From Vibrio maritimus (lineage in GTDB: Bacteria; Pseudomonadota; Gammaproteobacteria; Enterobacterales; Vibrionaceae): DNA of 64,000 nt. Below are positions 16,015 to 24,640 of the stretch, one piece after another. The notes under the pieces were generated by a model. The model was not told where the DNA came from and made no database searches. It saw nothing but the letters and a program-made list of their open reading frames with translations. Where the stretch lies: positions 1,674,001-1,738,000 of the forward strand of contig NZ_CP090438.1 of assembly GCF_021441885.1 (NCBI RefSeq), in the 5' to 3' direction. A program made the position numbers and the translations under genes. Every line of letters starts with the position of its first letter. Positions within the stretch are counted from its first letter, which is position 1.

Positions 16015-16812
16015 ATGGCGCTTGAACAATGGATTGTCGATGCTTTTACCGATACACCTTTTCGAGGTAACAGTGCTGCTGTCGTGATTGTAGACAACTA
16101 CGATGACGTGCAGTGGATGCAAAACGTCGCGATTGAAAATAATCTCTCAGAGACCGCATTTCTAAGAAAGTGTGCTGACAATCATTACTTTATTCGCTGG
16201 TTTTCGCCGATAACCGAAATTGATTTTTGTGGTCATGCAACCTTGGCTTCGTCTCATGTTTTGTTCGAGCAACTTGGACTAACTGGCGAGATCAAATTCT
16301 CGACACAATCGGTAGGGGATTTACTGGTATCCAAAGATGAAAGTGGAAGGGTAGAAATGAGCTTCCCTATTCGTAAACCACTTAATGTTACTGATATCCC
16401 CCAGCAGTTACTCAATGGATTATCGATCACACCGAAACAGGTTTTGCGTAGCGAACAAGCCTATTTTGCCATTTATGACGATGCAAAAGATGTTACTGAA
16501 TTGGTCACAAACAATGCGGCGCTAAAAGAACTTGCCCCTTATGATGTGGTTGCTACGGCGGCAAGCAATGTTGAGGAGTATGACTTTGTCTCTCGTTATT
16601 TTTGGCCAGCGAATGGTGGAGATGAAGACCCCGTTACGGGTTCAATTCATGCTGGACTCATGCCTTTTTGGTCAGAACGACTTGGTAAACTCAATTTGAC
16701 GGCCTTTCAGGCGTCAAAGCGCACAGGTGTTTTGTACGGTTTACTAAAAAATGACAGAGTTTTGATATCAGGTGACGCCGTATTATTTGCTAAGTCACTA
16801 CTATTTGTTTAG
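16015..16812 (+). CDS. PhzF family isomerase
   Basis: 265-residue protein of the PhzF family, diaminopimelate-epimerase-fold isomerases. The N-terminal FTDTPFRGNSAAVV, the catalytic-type glutamate E46 in NNLSETAFL, EIDFCGHATLASSHVL and the C-terminal EDPVTGSIHAGL are all intact. PhzF itself isomerises a phenazine precursor, but no other phenazine genes are nearby, so the substrate is probably different. The ribosome site AAGGAAAGAG precedes the ATG. Confidence 0.88.
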   Translation: MALEQWIVDAFTDTPFRGNSAAVVIVDNYDDVQWMQNVAIENNLSETAFLRKCADNHYFIRWFSPITEIDFCGHATLASSHVLFEQLGLTGEIKFSTQSVGDLLVSKDESGRVEMSFPIRKPLNVTDIPQQLLNGLSITPKQVLRSEQAYFAIYDDAKDVTELVTNNAALKELAPYDVVATAASNVEEYDFVSRYFWPANGGDEDPVTGSIHAGLMPFWSERLGKLNLTAFQASKRTGVLYGLLKNDRVLISGDAVLFAKSLLFV

Positions 16813-16885
16813 TGTGGCGACCAAAACATAGTCAGGACAATAACAGCGCGTTAGAACCTGTATAGACGAATAGAAGAGTCATTAA

Positions 16886-17938
16886 ATGAAGCTTTCAAAA
16901 CGAGAGAGTCGTGTAGTCAATAATGCCATTGATACGTGGCTGGAAGAGGGGGTCATCGATCAAGAAGACCACAATAAGCTCAAAGGCAGCTATGATGTCG
17001 CGACGATAGATTGGTCGCTCATTGCGAAATACTCTTTTTGGGTAGCAGTACTGTGTATTGTGCTCAGTGTGCTGTCAGTACTTCTTGATAAATGGCTGAT
17101 CGAACTCATCCAAAACATTTTCAGCGCTCCAGACATCGCCAAAAGTGTCTTTTTTGCCATTGTGTCTGCAGCGTTTTACCTTTTTGGAGTGAGAAGAAAA
17201 AAACAATCACCGGACAAAACCTTTAGTAACGAGGCGTTTTTTGTACTCGGAATTGTCAGCACGGCTATATCGATCTATTTCATTGGACAAGTCATTGAAA
17301 CAGACAGTCTCTCCAAGCTTATTCTGCTTGCGTCCATTGTTTATGGGTTGTTGGGGCTCTGGATTCCATCGCTCTTAGTTTGGGTTTGCTCGCTGTTTAG
17401 CTTGGGAACCTGGTTTGGTTTCGAAACCTATCAATGGAGTGACAACGGCTATTTTCTCGCGATGAGCATGCCTTTACGATTTGTCGTATTTAGCGCTTTC
17501 CTTATTGCTTTGGGAATGTTCGCACAGACCCGATTCAAGTCGAAAGAAGAATTTGCTCTAACCACTCGAGCGTTTGGCTTGATCCTATTTTTCTTGTCGC
17601 TTTGGGTTGTTTCCATCTTCGGCAATTATGCAGACTTTGCAGATTGGGGAGATGTAAGCCAGTTCTCATTGATACATTGGTCGCTGTTGTTACTAATAGC
17701 CTCAATCGCTGCTCTGTATCATGGAATCAAGTTTGATGATGAGTTGAATCGAGGGTTCGGTCTTATTTTTATCTTCGTCAATTTGTACACACGTTTTATT
17801 GAGTACTTTTGGGAAGGGACGCATAAAGCTTTGTTCTTTGCAGTTTTGGCCGCCAGTTTCTGGCTCTTTGGCACCAGAGCAGAGCAAATCTATCGTTTAG
17901 GTCAAAAATCACGAATAGAAGAAGGCCCAACAGAATAG
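16886..17938 (+). CDS. Multi-pass membrane protein, DUF2157-like
   Basis: 350-residue integral membrane protein. A short soluble N-terminus (ESRVVNNAIDTWLEEGVIDQ) resembles the DUF2157 lead-in helix and is followed by roughly nine or ten hydrophobic segments from residue 48 to 335. No catalytic motif is visible. The C-terminus is charged and probably cytosolic. No function can be given; it stands alone after the PhzF gene and converges with an AraC gene. Confidence 0.65.
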   Translation: MKLSKRESRVVNNAIDTWLEEGVIDQEDHNKLKGSYDVATIDWSLIAKYSFWVAVLCIVLSVLSVLLDKWLIELIQNIFSAPDIAKSVFFAIVSAAFYLFGVRRKKQSPDKTFSNEAFFVLGIVSTAISIYFIGQVIETDSLSKLILLASIVYGLLGLWIPSLLVWVCSLFSLGTWFGFETYQWSDNGYFLAMSMPLRFVVFSAFLIALGMFAQTRFKSKEEFALTTRAFGLILFFLSLWVVSIFGNYADFADWGDVSQFSLIHWSLLLLIASIAALYHGIKFDDELNRGFGLIFIFVNLYTRFIEYFWEGTHKALFFAVLAASFWLFGTRAEQIYRLGQKSRIEEGPTE

Positions 17939-17952
17939 TAGGCTTGTTCCAA

Positions 17953-17986
17953 CTCCATAACCTCATCCCAGTCAGAGGTTATGGAG
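17953..17986. terminator. Hairpin between convergent genes, overlapping araC-type stop
   Basis: Perfect 12-bp stem CTCCATAACCTC / GAGGTTATGGAG with a 10-base loop, located where the DUF2157-like gene and the AraC-family gene converge. Its right arm contains the AraC stop codon. Neither side has a strong T run, so it may act as a bidirectional terminator or as an RNA-stabilising 3' structure. Confidence 0.5.
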
Positions 17987-19001
17987 ACCTGTGGTTACTG
18001 TTAAGGCTGAGGATCGTGCGTTGATAGAGTTTGGGGGTTAGACCGCTGATTCGTTTAAAAGATCTAGAGAAATGAGATATATCAGAAAAGCCAAGTTGGC
18101 TTGCAATATGAGTGAGCGATAGGTCTTCTCCCATCAACTCTACAGCGACAGTAAACACAAGATTGTCTTTTATGTGCCGGAAGTTAGTGCGTTCCTCGTT
18201 TAAACGTCTTTGCAAAGTCCTAGGCGACATCTTGAGTAGTTTAGCTGCATTGTCTAATGTGAGATTATGCTCCCTGACATAGGGCATAAGGGCTGTAAAC
18301 ACTTGGTCGGTAAAGTTAGCATGCCAAGTAACTAGAGGGGCTTTTGGAGCGGTGTCTTTCGACGATATCATTGGTCGCTGTTCTAGAATCTCATCCTCGA
18401 TTAGCCACTCAATTCGCTCGTTACTCACGAAGTATTGAGTAGAATTACCGATTATTGCCTTATATAGCTCGATTTCATCATGCTGGACCTTGAGTTGTTT
18501 TGGTGTCCAGTTGGTTTTCGTTAATGCCCTAATCATTTCTATCGCATAAACTACCGCCCATACCTCCGACCAAACGAAAGGCTGCGAGGCATCATAATCT
18601 CGCTTGCACCAATACCATGTTCGACCGTGCGTAGTTTCTAGGCCGACGCGAACATTTGTTGAGTCGAAGGCGAAAACATCACGCGAGCATTCTAGTGCTT
18701 CTCTAACTGTCTCACACTCCGCAAATTCACCAAGAAGTCTTGGCAAGGCCTTCTGTTTGATGGCTGTTCTGATGAGTTCACCAAAGTTATTCATCCCCAG
18801 CTGATTGCCAAGTAGATACAACAAACGCTTCACGGGTTCTTGAGGCAAAAACTCTTGGTCGAGCTCAAATAAGTCAGGGGGCAAGCCTGAGTCACGAATC
18901 GCTTGGTGCGGGTCTTCGTTATATTCGCGAAATAGCTCGAGTAATATTCGAGCGTAACCTGACTTAATCAGGCTCGTCATGGGTTCTGGATTGCTTGGCA
19001 T
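17979..19001 (-). CDS. AraC family transcriptional regulator
   Basis: 340-residue regulator with an N-terminal sensor domain of the arabinose-binding-like type (about residues 20-205) and a C-terminal double helix-turn-helix (about 240-335; LDNAAKLLKMSPRTLQRRL and THIASQLGFSDISHFSRSF). Layout matches the OruR/ArgR-like AraC group. It is divergent from the HlyD-DUF2955-phospholipase D genes starting at 19228, making it their likely regulator. The ligand is unknown. Confidence 0.88.
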   Translation of the reverse strand: MPSNPEPMTSLIKSGYARILLELFREYNEDPHQAIRDSGLPPDLFELDQEFLPQEPVKRLLYLLGNQLGMNNFGELIRTAIKQKALPRLLGEFAECETVREALECSRDVFAFDSTNVRVGLETTHGRTWYWCKRDYDASQPFVWSEVWAVVYAIEMIRALTKTNWTPKQLKVQHDEIELYKAIIGNSTQYFVSNERIEWLIEDEILEQRPMISSKDTAPKAPLVTWHANFTDQVFTALMPYVREHNLTLDNAAKLLKMSPRTLQRRLNEERTNFRHIKDNLVFTVAVELMGEDLSLTHIASQLGFSDISHFSRSFKRISGLTPKLYQRTILSLNSNHRSP

Positions 19002-19227
19002 GGTTTGGCTTTATCAGTGGTTGTTATCTTAGATTAGTATTTTGGCGTGAAATGGCAACTTTCGGCGAACGACTAATATACCCTTATCACCGGATGAGAA
19101 GTGTTCATCTAATTATGGCTCCCGTCGCTAATCTACTAATTTTTAAAGCAATTAATTTTAAATTACTAGCGATATAGTCTATACCTAAAAGGGTCTAAGT
19201 CTCAGAATTGTAAACAAGGGCTGTGTA

Positions 19228-20370
19228 ATGAGCGACAAAACAGAATTAGAACAAAAATCAGACGAGAGTACAGAGCAAGCCGAAACGGAAAGGCAGCAAG
19301 CTGATGCAAAACAAAACAAGGTAAAAAAGGTCACAAATGGATTAATAGTGCTAATCCTCGCCAGCCTTGGTTTAAGTATTGCCTCTGATCGTATCATACC
19401 GTCAACCGACAATGCTCGTGTTCAAGGTTATGTGGTTCCGGTAAAACCTCAGGTATCGGGTCAGGTTATTGATATACAGGTTCAACCAAACCAACTTGTT
19501 TCTGAAGGCGATGTACTTGTTAGTCTCAACCCCGTTGATTACCAAATAGCGGTAAAAAAAGCAGAGCAAGATCTTGAGATTGCCGGACAAAACGTGGGTG
19601 CACAAACGGCAAGTATAGCTTCTGCTCAAGCGAGGTTGACGAGTGCGACCGTTGAACGAGATAACGTCGAGCTTCAAACAAGGCGCGTTTTAGGTCTTGC
19701 AGAGAAGGGCGTAGTGTCAGTATCTGAGGCAGATAAAGCGCGTGCTAGCCTTGCCACTGCTCGTGCAAACGTAGCAAACGCACAAGCCGACCTAGATCGC
19801 GCGAACAAACAGCTTGGTGCGGAAGGTGAAGAGAATAGCCAGATCAAAGCGGCACTGCTGGCTTTAGAAAAAGCGCAACTGGATCTCGAGCGTACCGTTG
19901 TTCGCGCGCCAACCAATGGTGGTGTCTCAAACTTCAGTCTGTCAGAAGGCTTTTACGCGAGTGCGGGTCAGCCCATCATGACATTTGTCTCGACTGACAG
20001 TATTTGGATTGAGGCATATTTTCGAGAAAACAGCTTGGGTAACATTCAGCCAGGTAATGAAGTTGAGATCGCTCTGGATTTTGCTCCCGGTAAAGTGGTG
20101 AAGGGGACGATATCCAGTGTTGACTGGGGCGTTGACTGGGGCCAGAGCAACCAGGCGGGCAAGCTAGCTCAAGCTAATAATCAAACAGGTTGGTTACGAC
20201 AAACGCAGATGCTGCCGGTTAGTATTGAGTTTGATACAGCGGATACCACCGGGCTATTAAGAATTGGCGGGCAAGCAGATGTCGTCGTATATACAGATGA
20301 CAGCACAGTGTTCAATTTGTTAGGAAAACTTTGGATTCGAGTTGTAAGTTGGATGTCGTATGTCAGGTAA
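19228..20370 (+). CDS. HlyD/EmrA-family membrane fusion protein
   Basis: 380-residue periplasmic adaptor. The charged cytosolic N-terminus (residues 1-33, rich in Glu, Gln and Lys) is followed by a single membrane anchor (34-52), then DNARVQGYVVPVKPQVSGQV, the first lipoyl half typical of EmrA, a long alpha-helical hairpin (about 105-215) and the second half TVVRAPTNGGVSNFSLSEG. It ends with the beta-barrel and membrane-proximal domains. It overlaps the DUF2955 gene by 11 bases, so the two form a pump pair. Confidence 0.88.
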   Translation: MSDKTELEQKSDESTEQAETERQQADAKQNKVKKVTNGLIVLILASLGLSIASDRIIPSTDNARVQGYVVPVKPQVSGQVIDIQVQPNQLVSEGDVLVSLNPVDYQIAVKKAEQDLEIAGQNVGAQTASIASAQARLTSATVERDNVELQTRRVLGLAEKGVVSVSEADKARASLATARANVANAQADLDRANKQLGAEGEENSQIKAALLALEKAQLDLERTVVRAPTNGGVSNFSLSEGFYASAGQPIMTFVSTDSIWIEAYFRENSLGNIQPGNEVEIALDFAPGKVVKGTISSVDWGVDWGQSNQAGKLAQANNQTGWLRQTQMLPVSIEFDTADTTGLLRIGGQADVVVYTDDSTVFNLLGKLWIRVVSWMSYVR

Positions 20371-21415
20371 AATACTGAGCGGCCAAGCAACGAAGGTATT
20401 GCCAGCAGCGGTTCAAACGCGGATATTGCGTTTCACACTCGGTGTTGCACTCGCTACATTTCTGGCTGCTTGGATAGATTGGCCACTTGCTTTTGTAGCG
20501 CCGATTTTCACGGCGAAGTTCTTGTTTGAAAAACGGGTACTTCATGTCGATATCGTTTATGAGTTGCTACTAGCAATGATCGTCACTGTGGCGATTGGCG
20601 TGGCACTAAGTCTTGGTTTTGCGCAGTATCCAGTGCCTATGTTAGCGAGTGTCGCCGGTTTGATGATGATCGGTTACTTCTTGTTCTTAGATCCAAAGTG
20701 GAACTTGTTCGCAACCATCCTTTTGATGTCTACTTTAATGCTGCCATTTATGGCTATTCAAAGTACTGGGACAACCATCTTTCTCGCCATAGGACTGAGC
20801 TTGTCTGGGGCTATTTCCGTCGGCATCTTTGCTTTACTCCACATTTATTTACCTGAGAGAGAAGAGCAGCACGCCAGTTATCAAGCGGTGTCACTATCGG
20901 ATGAATTTCGTTGGTTCTCTGCACTGCGCGCTTTGATTATCGCGTTTCCAGTAGTTAGTGTATTTTTTGTTTTTCAAATCTCCGAAGCCCTGTTATCGAT
21001 GATTTTTATCGCGCTGCTTTCCCTTATGATCACAGGTGAAAAGTCGGTAAAACTGAGTGCTTTTCTTCTTATCAGTAACGCGATTGGTGGCGTGATTGCG
21101 ATTGTCGTATTTGGAGTTCTAGCCTTAGTGCCTAATATTGCGTTCTATACATTATTCATCGCCTTACTAGCGATCACTTTGGGCACCAAAATGTACACAG
21201 AGTCAGCAAAAGCGCCGATTTACGCAACAGCACTCAATACGGCTCTTGTACTGATTGGTACCACGCTAATGAGCTCTGGCGTCATCGATGAAAAAATGTG
21301 GATACGTTTGGGTTTGCTCGCACTCGTCGCTGTTTACATGGTCGTTGCTGCCTTCTTTATCGAAACAAGGCAGTGGAAAATACTGGAATTTAAAGGTCAG
21401 ATGACCAAGACCTAG
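20360..21415 (+). CDS. DUF2955 (FUSC-like) efflux membrane protein
   Basis: 351-residue inner-membrane protein of the DUF2955 family, related to FUSC aromatic-acid exporters. It has two blocks of membrane helices (about residues 22-160 and 190-335) around a short soluble segment. It characteristically pairs with EmrA-like HlyD proteins, as here with an 11-base overlap. The transported compound is unknown. This is the second HlyD/FUSC-type pump in 9 kb. Confidence 0.83.
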   Translation: MSGKILSGQATKVLPAAVQTRILRFTLGVALATFLAAWIDWPLAFVAPIFTAKFLFEKRVLHVDIVYELLLAMIVTVAIGVALSLGFAQYPVPMLASVAGLMMIGYFLFLDPKWNLFATILLMSTLMLPFMAIQSTGTTIFLAIGLSLSGAISVGIFALLHIYLPEREEQHASYQAVSLSDEFRWFSALRALIIAFPVVSVFFVFQISEALLSMIFIALLSLMITGEKSVKLSAFLLISNAIGGVIAIVVFGVLALVPNIAFYTLFIALLAITLGTKMYTESAKAPIYATALNTALVLIGTTLMSSGVIDEKMWIRLGLLALVAVYMVVAAFFIETRQWKILEFKGQMTKT

Positions 21416-21488
21416 CTGTTGTCTTCTGGCTATAGATAGAAAATTTAGGTCATATTCGACCTTCTAAAATCAAACTCAGGATAAAGAT

Positions 21489-23252
21489 ATGTGGAAAGGG
21501 ATTTCAGTCGCAATTTCATTATTCATCATTGGAGGGTGTGCCTCCAATGCGCACCCGCCCGTTACTTCAAATGACGCATGGACATCAGAGCTTATGGAAT
21601 CTCGACGTTGGCGTGATTCTGATGAGCTGGACCAGGACTATCTGAAGCTTGCGTCCGAAAGTCTATTACCCGTGCAACCCGCCAAAGTTAAAGTGTTAGG
21701 TACTGAGCAAAAGGATGCTATACAGAGCTTAGCAACGAAAATCTATCTGATTGAAAATGCTAAACACACTATTGATATGACGTATTACATTTTTGCTGAC
21801 GATTTAGCGGGTAAGGCGACGCTTGGTGCATTGTGTAAAGCGGTTGAGCGTGGCGTAGATGTTCGAATCATGGTGGATAGTTTAGGCTCATACAGCCTGA
21901 ACAATGGTAACTTAAAAGGCTTGATGCAATGTGAAGAGAACGCGGGCTATATTCTAGATAGAGAAGGGGTGAAGACAAACCAGAAAGCCCGAGTACAGGC
22001 GGTTATATTTAACGCATTAACTGAAGGTGATTCTCGTTGGAACCATCGTTCACATGACAAGCTTTTTATCGTTGATGGGTTTTATAACGAAGATGCTTAT
22101 GTGATTACCGGTGGCCGCAACATGTCACTGCATTACTATGGAATCAATAGCGATGGCGAGAAGGATCTCTCAGCATTCCGCGATATCGAAATTATGCTCA
22201 GGCCTTTATCGGATGCCAAAGTCAACGAAAGTCCAAGTCGCTTGAGTGAATACTACTTCACGGTTTTGTTTACTAAACCAGGCAATAAGAAGCTCGATAC
22301 TTGGTCATCTTACAACCGAGATCGTGAACTATTGCTACAAGCCTATGCACAATTGAAATCCAACTCGGAGTTCAACCAAGCCTACAGCTCGGTGTCTAGC
22401 TTTGTCCAAGAAGGGTATCGAACATCAGATACGAAGTTTGCTCATGAACTGGATAACCTAAACGCGGATGATGTTGTTGAGCGCTACAGCACGAATAAAA
22501 GCGCTAATGCGAACTCTATTAGTGGAATATTGGCAAAAGTCGCTTATACCGACACCAGTTTAAAAACGATTAAAGTGGTGTCGCCGTATCTCTTTTTGCA
22601 GTCAGAGCTTTTAAAAGATGAAGGTGTCATTGGCAAAGATCTCAATACGGCACTCCGGTGGTTGGAGCAAGATCCTGAACGAAACATTGAAATCATCACC
22701 AACTCGGTACTGACAAGCGACAATTTCTTCACTCAAGCAGTGATAGACATGCACACCGTCCCAACGCTTATCATGTATGACGATGAGCTTAAGAAAACAT
22801 GGCTTGAAGATGATTTAGCGAATAACGAACTAAATGAATCATTCTTGAATTCAGAGGCGTGGCAAAAGGCGATTAATCATCCAAGGATAAAGTTCTATCA
22901 ACTGGGTAAGCCAGACTCTGTATTACTCGGTGGTGACCAATTTTATGGAAAGCTTCACGCTAAATTTCTTATCATTGACGACAGTGCATTCGTAGGAACG
23001 ACTAACCTCGACTTTCGCTCTCTGCTGTACAACAACGAAGTGGGTTTTTTCTTGACTGGCGATGAGATTATCAATGATCTCAATCAGCAGTTTGAGCTTC
23101 TTAAGAAAGACTCTCTTCGATGGGGAAGCGAAGAATGGATTTCAATGCGAAATAAACTGCGCGAGGTAGGTGGGACAAAAGGGCGAACATCGGAAAGTCA
23201 ACGAGAAATCTATGAGCTGTTAGAGTCTACAGGGCTTAAATATCAGTTCTAA
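21489..23252 (+). CDS. Phospholipase D family lipoprotein
   Basis: 587-residue exported protein. The N-terminus is a lipoprotein signal with lipobox IIGGC near residue 17. Two HKD motifs are intact, HDKLFIVDG near residue 194 and HAKFLIIDD near residue 493, each followed by a GG/GTxN-type strand (VITGGRN, FVGTTNLDFRS). Layout resembles cardiolipin synthase C-like or other bacterial PLD phosphodiesterases acting at the envelope. It is on the same strand 73 bases after the efflux pair, so membrane-lipid remodelling linked to that pump is possible. Confidence 0.87.
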   Translation: MWKGISVAISLFIIGGCASNAHPPVTSNDAWTSELMESRRWRDSDELDQDYLKLASESLLPVQPAKVKVLGTEQKDAIQSLATKIYLIENAKHTIDMTYYIFADDLAGKATLGALCKAVERGVDVRIMVDSLGSYSLNNGNLKGLMQCEENAGYILDREGVKTNQKARVQAVIFNALTEGDSRWNHRSHDKLFIVDGFYNEDAYVITGGRNMSLHYYGINSDGEKDLSAFRDIEIMLRPLSDAKVNESPSRLSEYYFTVLFTKPGNKKLDTWSSYNRDRELLLQAYAQLKSNSEFNQAYSSVSSFVQEGYRTSDTKFAHELDNLNADDVVERYSTNKSANANSISGILAKVAYTDTSLKTIKVVSPYLFLQSELLKDEGVIGKDLNTALRWLEQDPERNIEIITNSVLTSDNFFTQAVIDMHTVPTLIMYDDELKKTWLEDDLANNELNESFLNSEAWQKAINHPRIKFYQLGKPDSVLLGGDQFYGKLHAKFLIIDDSAFVGTTNLDFRSLLYNNEVGFFLTGDEIINDLNQQFELLKKDSLRWGSEEWISMRNKLREVGGTKGRTSESQREIYELLESTGLKYQF

Positions 23253-23460
23253 ATTCGTTGCTGTTTAATTTATTTCACTACTTATCCATCGTTGTGGCGT
23301 GTTTTGGCAAACAGAGACCTATCAGAACCTGTATGTTCAAAAACCACACAACGATGGAGATAAACATGATTGTCCACTTTAGAGTCCAAGATATCGAAAC
23401 GCTCTGGCTACATATTGATTTGGCCACGCATTTACAAACTAGACTGAGATATGTACGGTT

Positions 23461-24228
23461 TTAAAAACTAAACGCCCAACCGACCATCGGGCCCTGCTGA
23501 GTGACATCCACTTGTGTAGTGCCCGAATCGTTTTGAATGTTTAAATACCGATATCCAAACCAAATATTATTCAACTCACTTAAACGGTACATACCAGCAA
23601 GGTTTATACCTCGGTTCACGTCGTTGTCACCCGCAATACTACTGTCTACTGTCAGGCTTAGGCCCCAGGCTTGATTAAACCAATGCGCGTATTTGAGACC
23701 GACCAACCAATCAAACTGATGACCAGAGGACTTTATGGGGTCAATGGGTGTACCATTGATATTGACACCAACGTTAAAACGACTGTAGGTGTGTCTAACG
23801 CCAGTTAAGAGCACTAAGCCGCCAGCCACTTCATACCCTCCAAACAAATCATTTAGTGACATGGTCGCGTCTACATCGATGTTAGCGGTGATATCAGGGA
23901 GCAGTGGAGAGTTAGGGCTATAGGTAGAGGAGGTATCGCTCTTGATGTGAAGATAATTGGTTCGAAAACCGAACAGCCATTTGTTTTTTTGGGCGTAGAA
24001 GTCTCCCATGATGCCAAAATTCAAGTTTTTGACGATATTTGAAAATGGGATATCGATATCGGCTCGACCATCAGCGTCACCCGCGGTGCCAGAGATACTG
24101 GGAGTCCAAATCATTGGGAATACCAAAAGAAACTCCCATTCATCGTCACTACTTGCCCTATCGTTAGCAGACAAGGGAGGGCAGATAACACTAGATAGTA
24201 GGATAGGGTATAGATACTTGGCCTTCAT
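23461..24228 (-). CDS. Putative outer-membrane beta-barrel protein
   Basis: About 255-residue protein with a signal peptide (MKAKYLYPILLSSVICPPLSA) and a pattern of alternating aromatic strands ending in WAFSF, a terminal phenylalanine typical of outer-membrane barrels. Repeated WxxG and YxxL strands such as WLVGLKYAHWFNQAWGL support this. The family is not recognised. The frame extends to TTG 24246, but ATG 24228 has AAAGGA seven bases upstream. Confidence 0.7.
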   Translation of the reverse strand: MKAKYLYPILLSSVICPPLSANDRASSDDEWEFLLVFPMIWTPSISGTAGDADGRADIDIPFSNIVKNLNFGIMGDFYAQKNKWLFGFRTNYLHIKSDTSSTYSPNSPLLPDITANIDVDATMSLNDLFGGYEVAGGLVLLTGVRHTYSRFNVGVNINGTPIDPIKSSGHQFDWLVGLKYAHWFNQAWGLSLTVDSSIAGDNDVNRGINLAGMYRLSELNNIWFGYRYLNIQNDSGTTQVDVTQQGPMVGWAFSF

Positions 24229-24335
24229 CGTAATTCCTTTACTCAAGCAAGTTTCGATATCGAAAAGTTCACTGAATCAGCAGGTTAACTTAAAGGATAG
24301 ACTATCCATTAAAGAGTAGGAATTGGTGGAGGCAT

Positions 24336-24363
24336 AAAAAAACGAGCTCAGAGCTCGTTTTTC
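24336..24363. terminator. Bidirectional intrinsic terminator
   Basis: AACGAGCTC / GAGCTCGTT stem with a single-base loop as written, extended by A and T runs on both sides. It overlaps the stop codon of the 54-residue gene at 24348. Confidence 0.8.
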
Positions 24364-24512
24364 TTTCCATTAAATATGTAACTGTAAACCCTAACCGGCC
24401 AACCGTATTCTGTGTATTCTTTCGCTAGGACTTCGGCAACTTCTGGGGTCACCTCAACTCGTATCCAATCGCCAATACCAAGAGGTTGGAACTCTATAAC
24501 TCTGCTCTTCAT
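24348..24512 (-). CDS. Small 54-residue protein, unknown
   Basis: 54-residue open frame beginning MKSRVIEFQPLGIGDWIRVE and ending VYSYIFNGKKNEL. GGAG lies six bases before the ATG and the composition is protein-like: acidic-amphipathic VEVTPEVAEVLAKEYTEYG, then an aromatic strand. The stop codon lies inside the terminator stem, so RNA polymerase should stop almost as soon as translation ends. No known family is recognised. No signal peptide or membrane helix, so presumably a small cytosolic, possibly regulatory, protein. Confidence 0.65.
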   Translation of the reverse strand: MKSRVIEFQPLGIGDWIRVEVTPEVAEVLAKEYTEYGWPVRVYSYIFNGKKNEL

Positions 24513-24640
24513 TGGCTTCTCCGCGCAATTTATAAATAGTATTTCGTGAGAAATCTAACTGCTATTTAAGAAATTAGCTCGGAATAAAGGTTATTACTTA
24601 CCTTAAAATGCCAACTAACGAAGCAAAGCTATAGAATCGA

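Noticed and set aside
16015..16812. Phenazine biosynthesis locus
   Set aside because: PhzF-family proteins are widespread isomerases and no other phz gene occurs in the window.
23258..23464. Small plus-strand open frame, with an inner ATG at 23366 preceded by GGAG
   Set aside because: The predicted peptide has no recognisable fold, overlaps the end of the convergent outer-membrane gene, and could equally be degenerate intergenic sequence.
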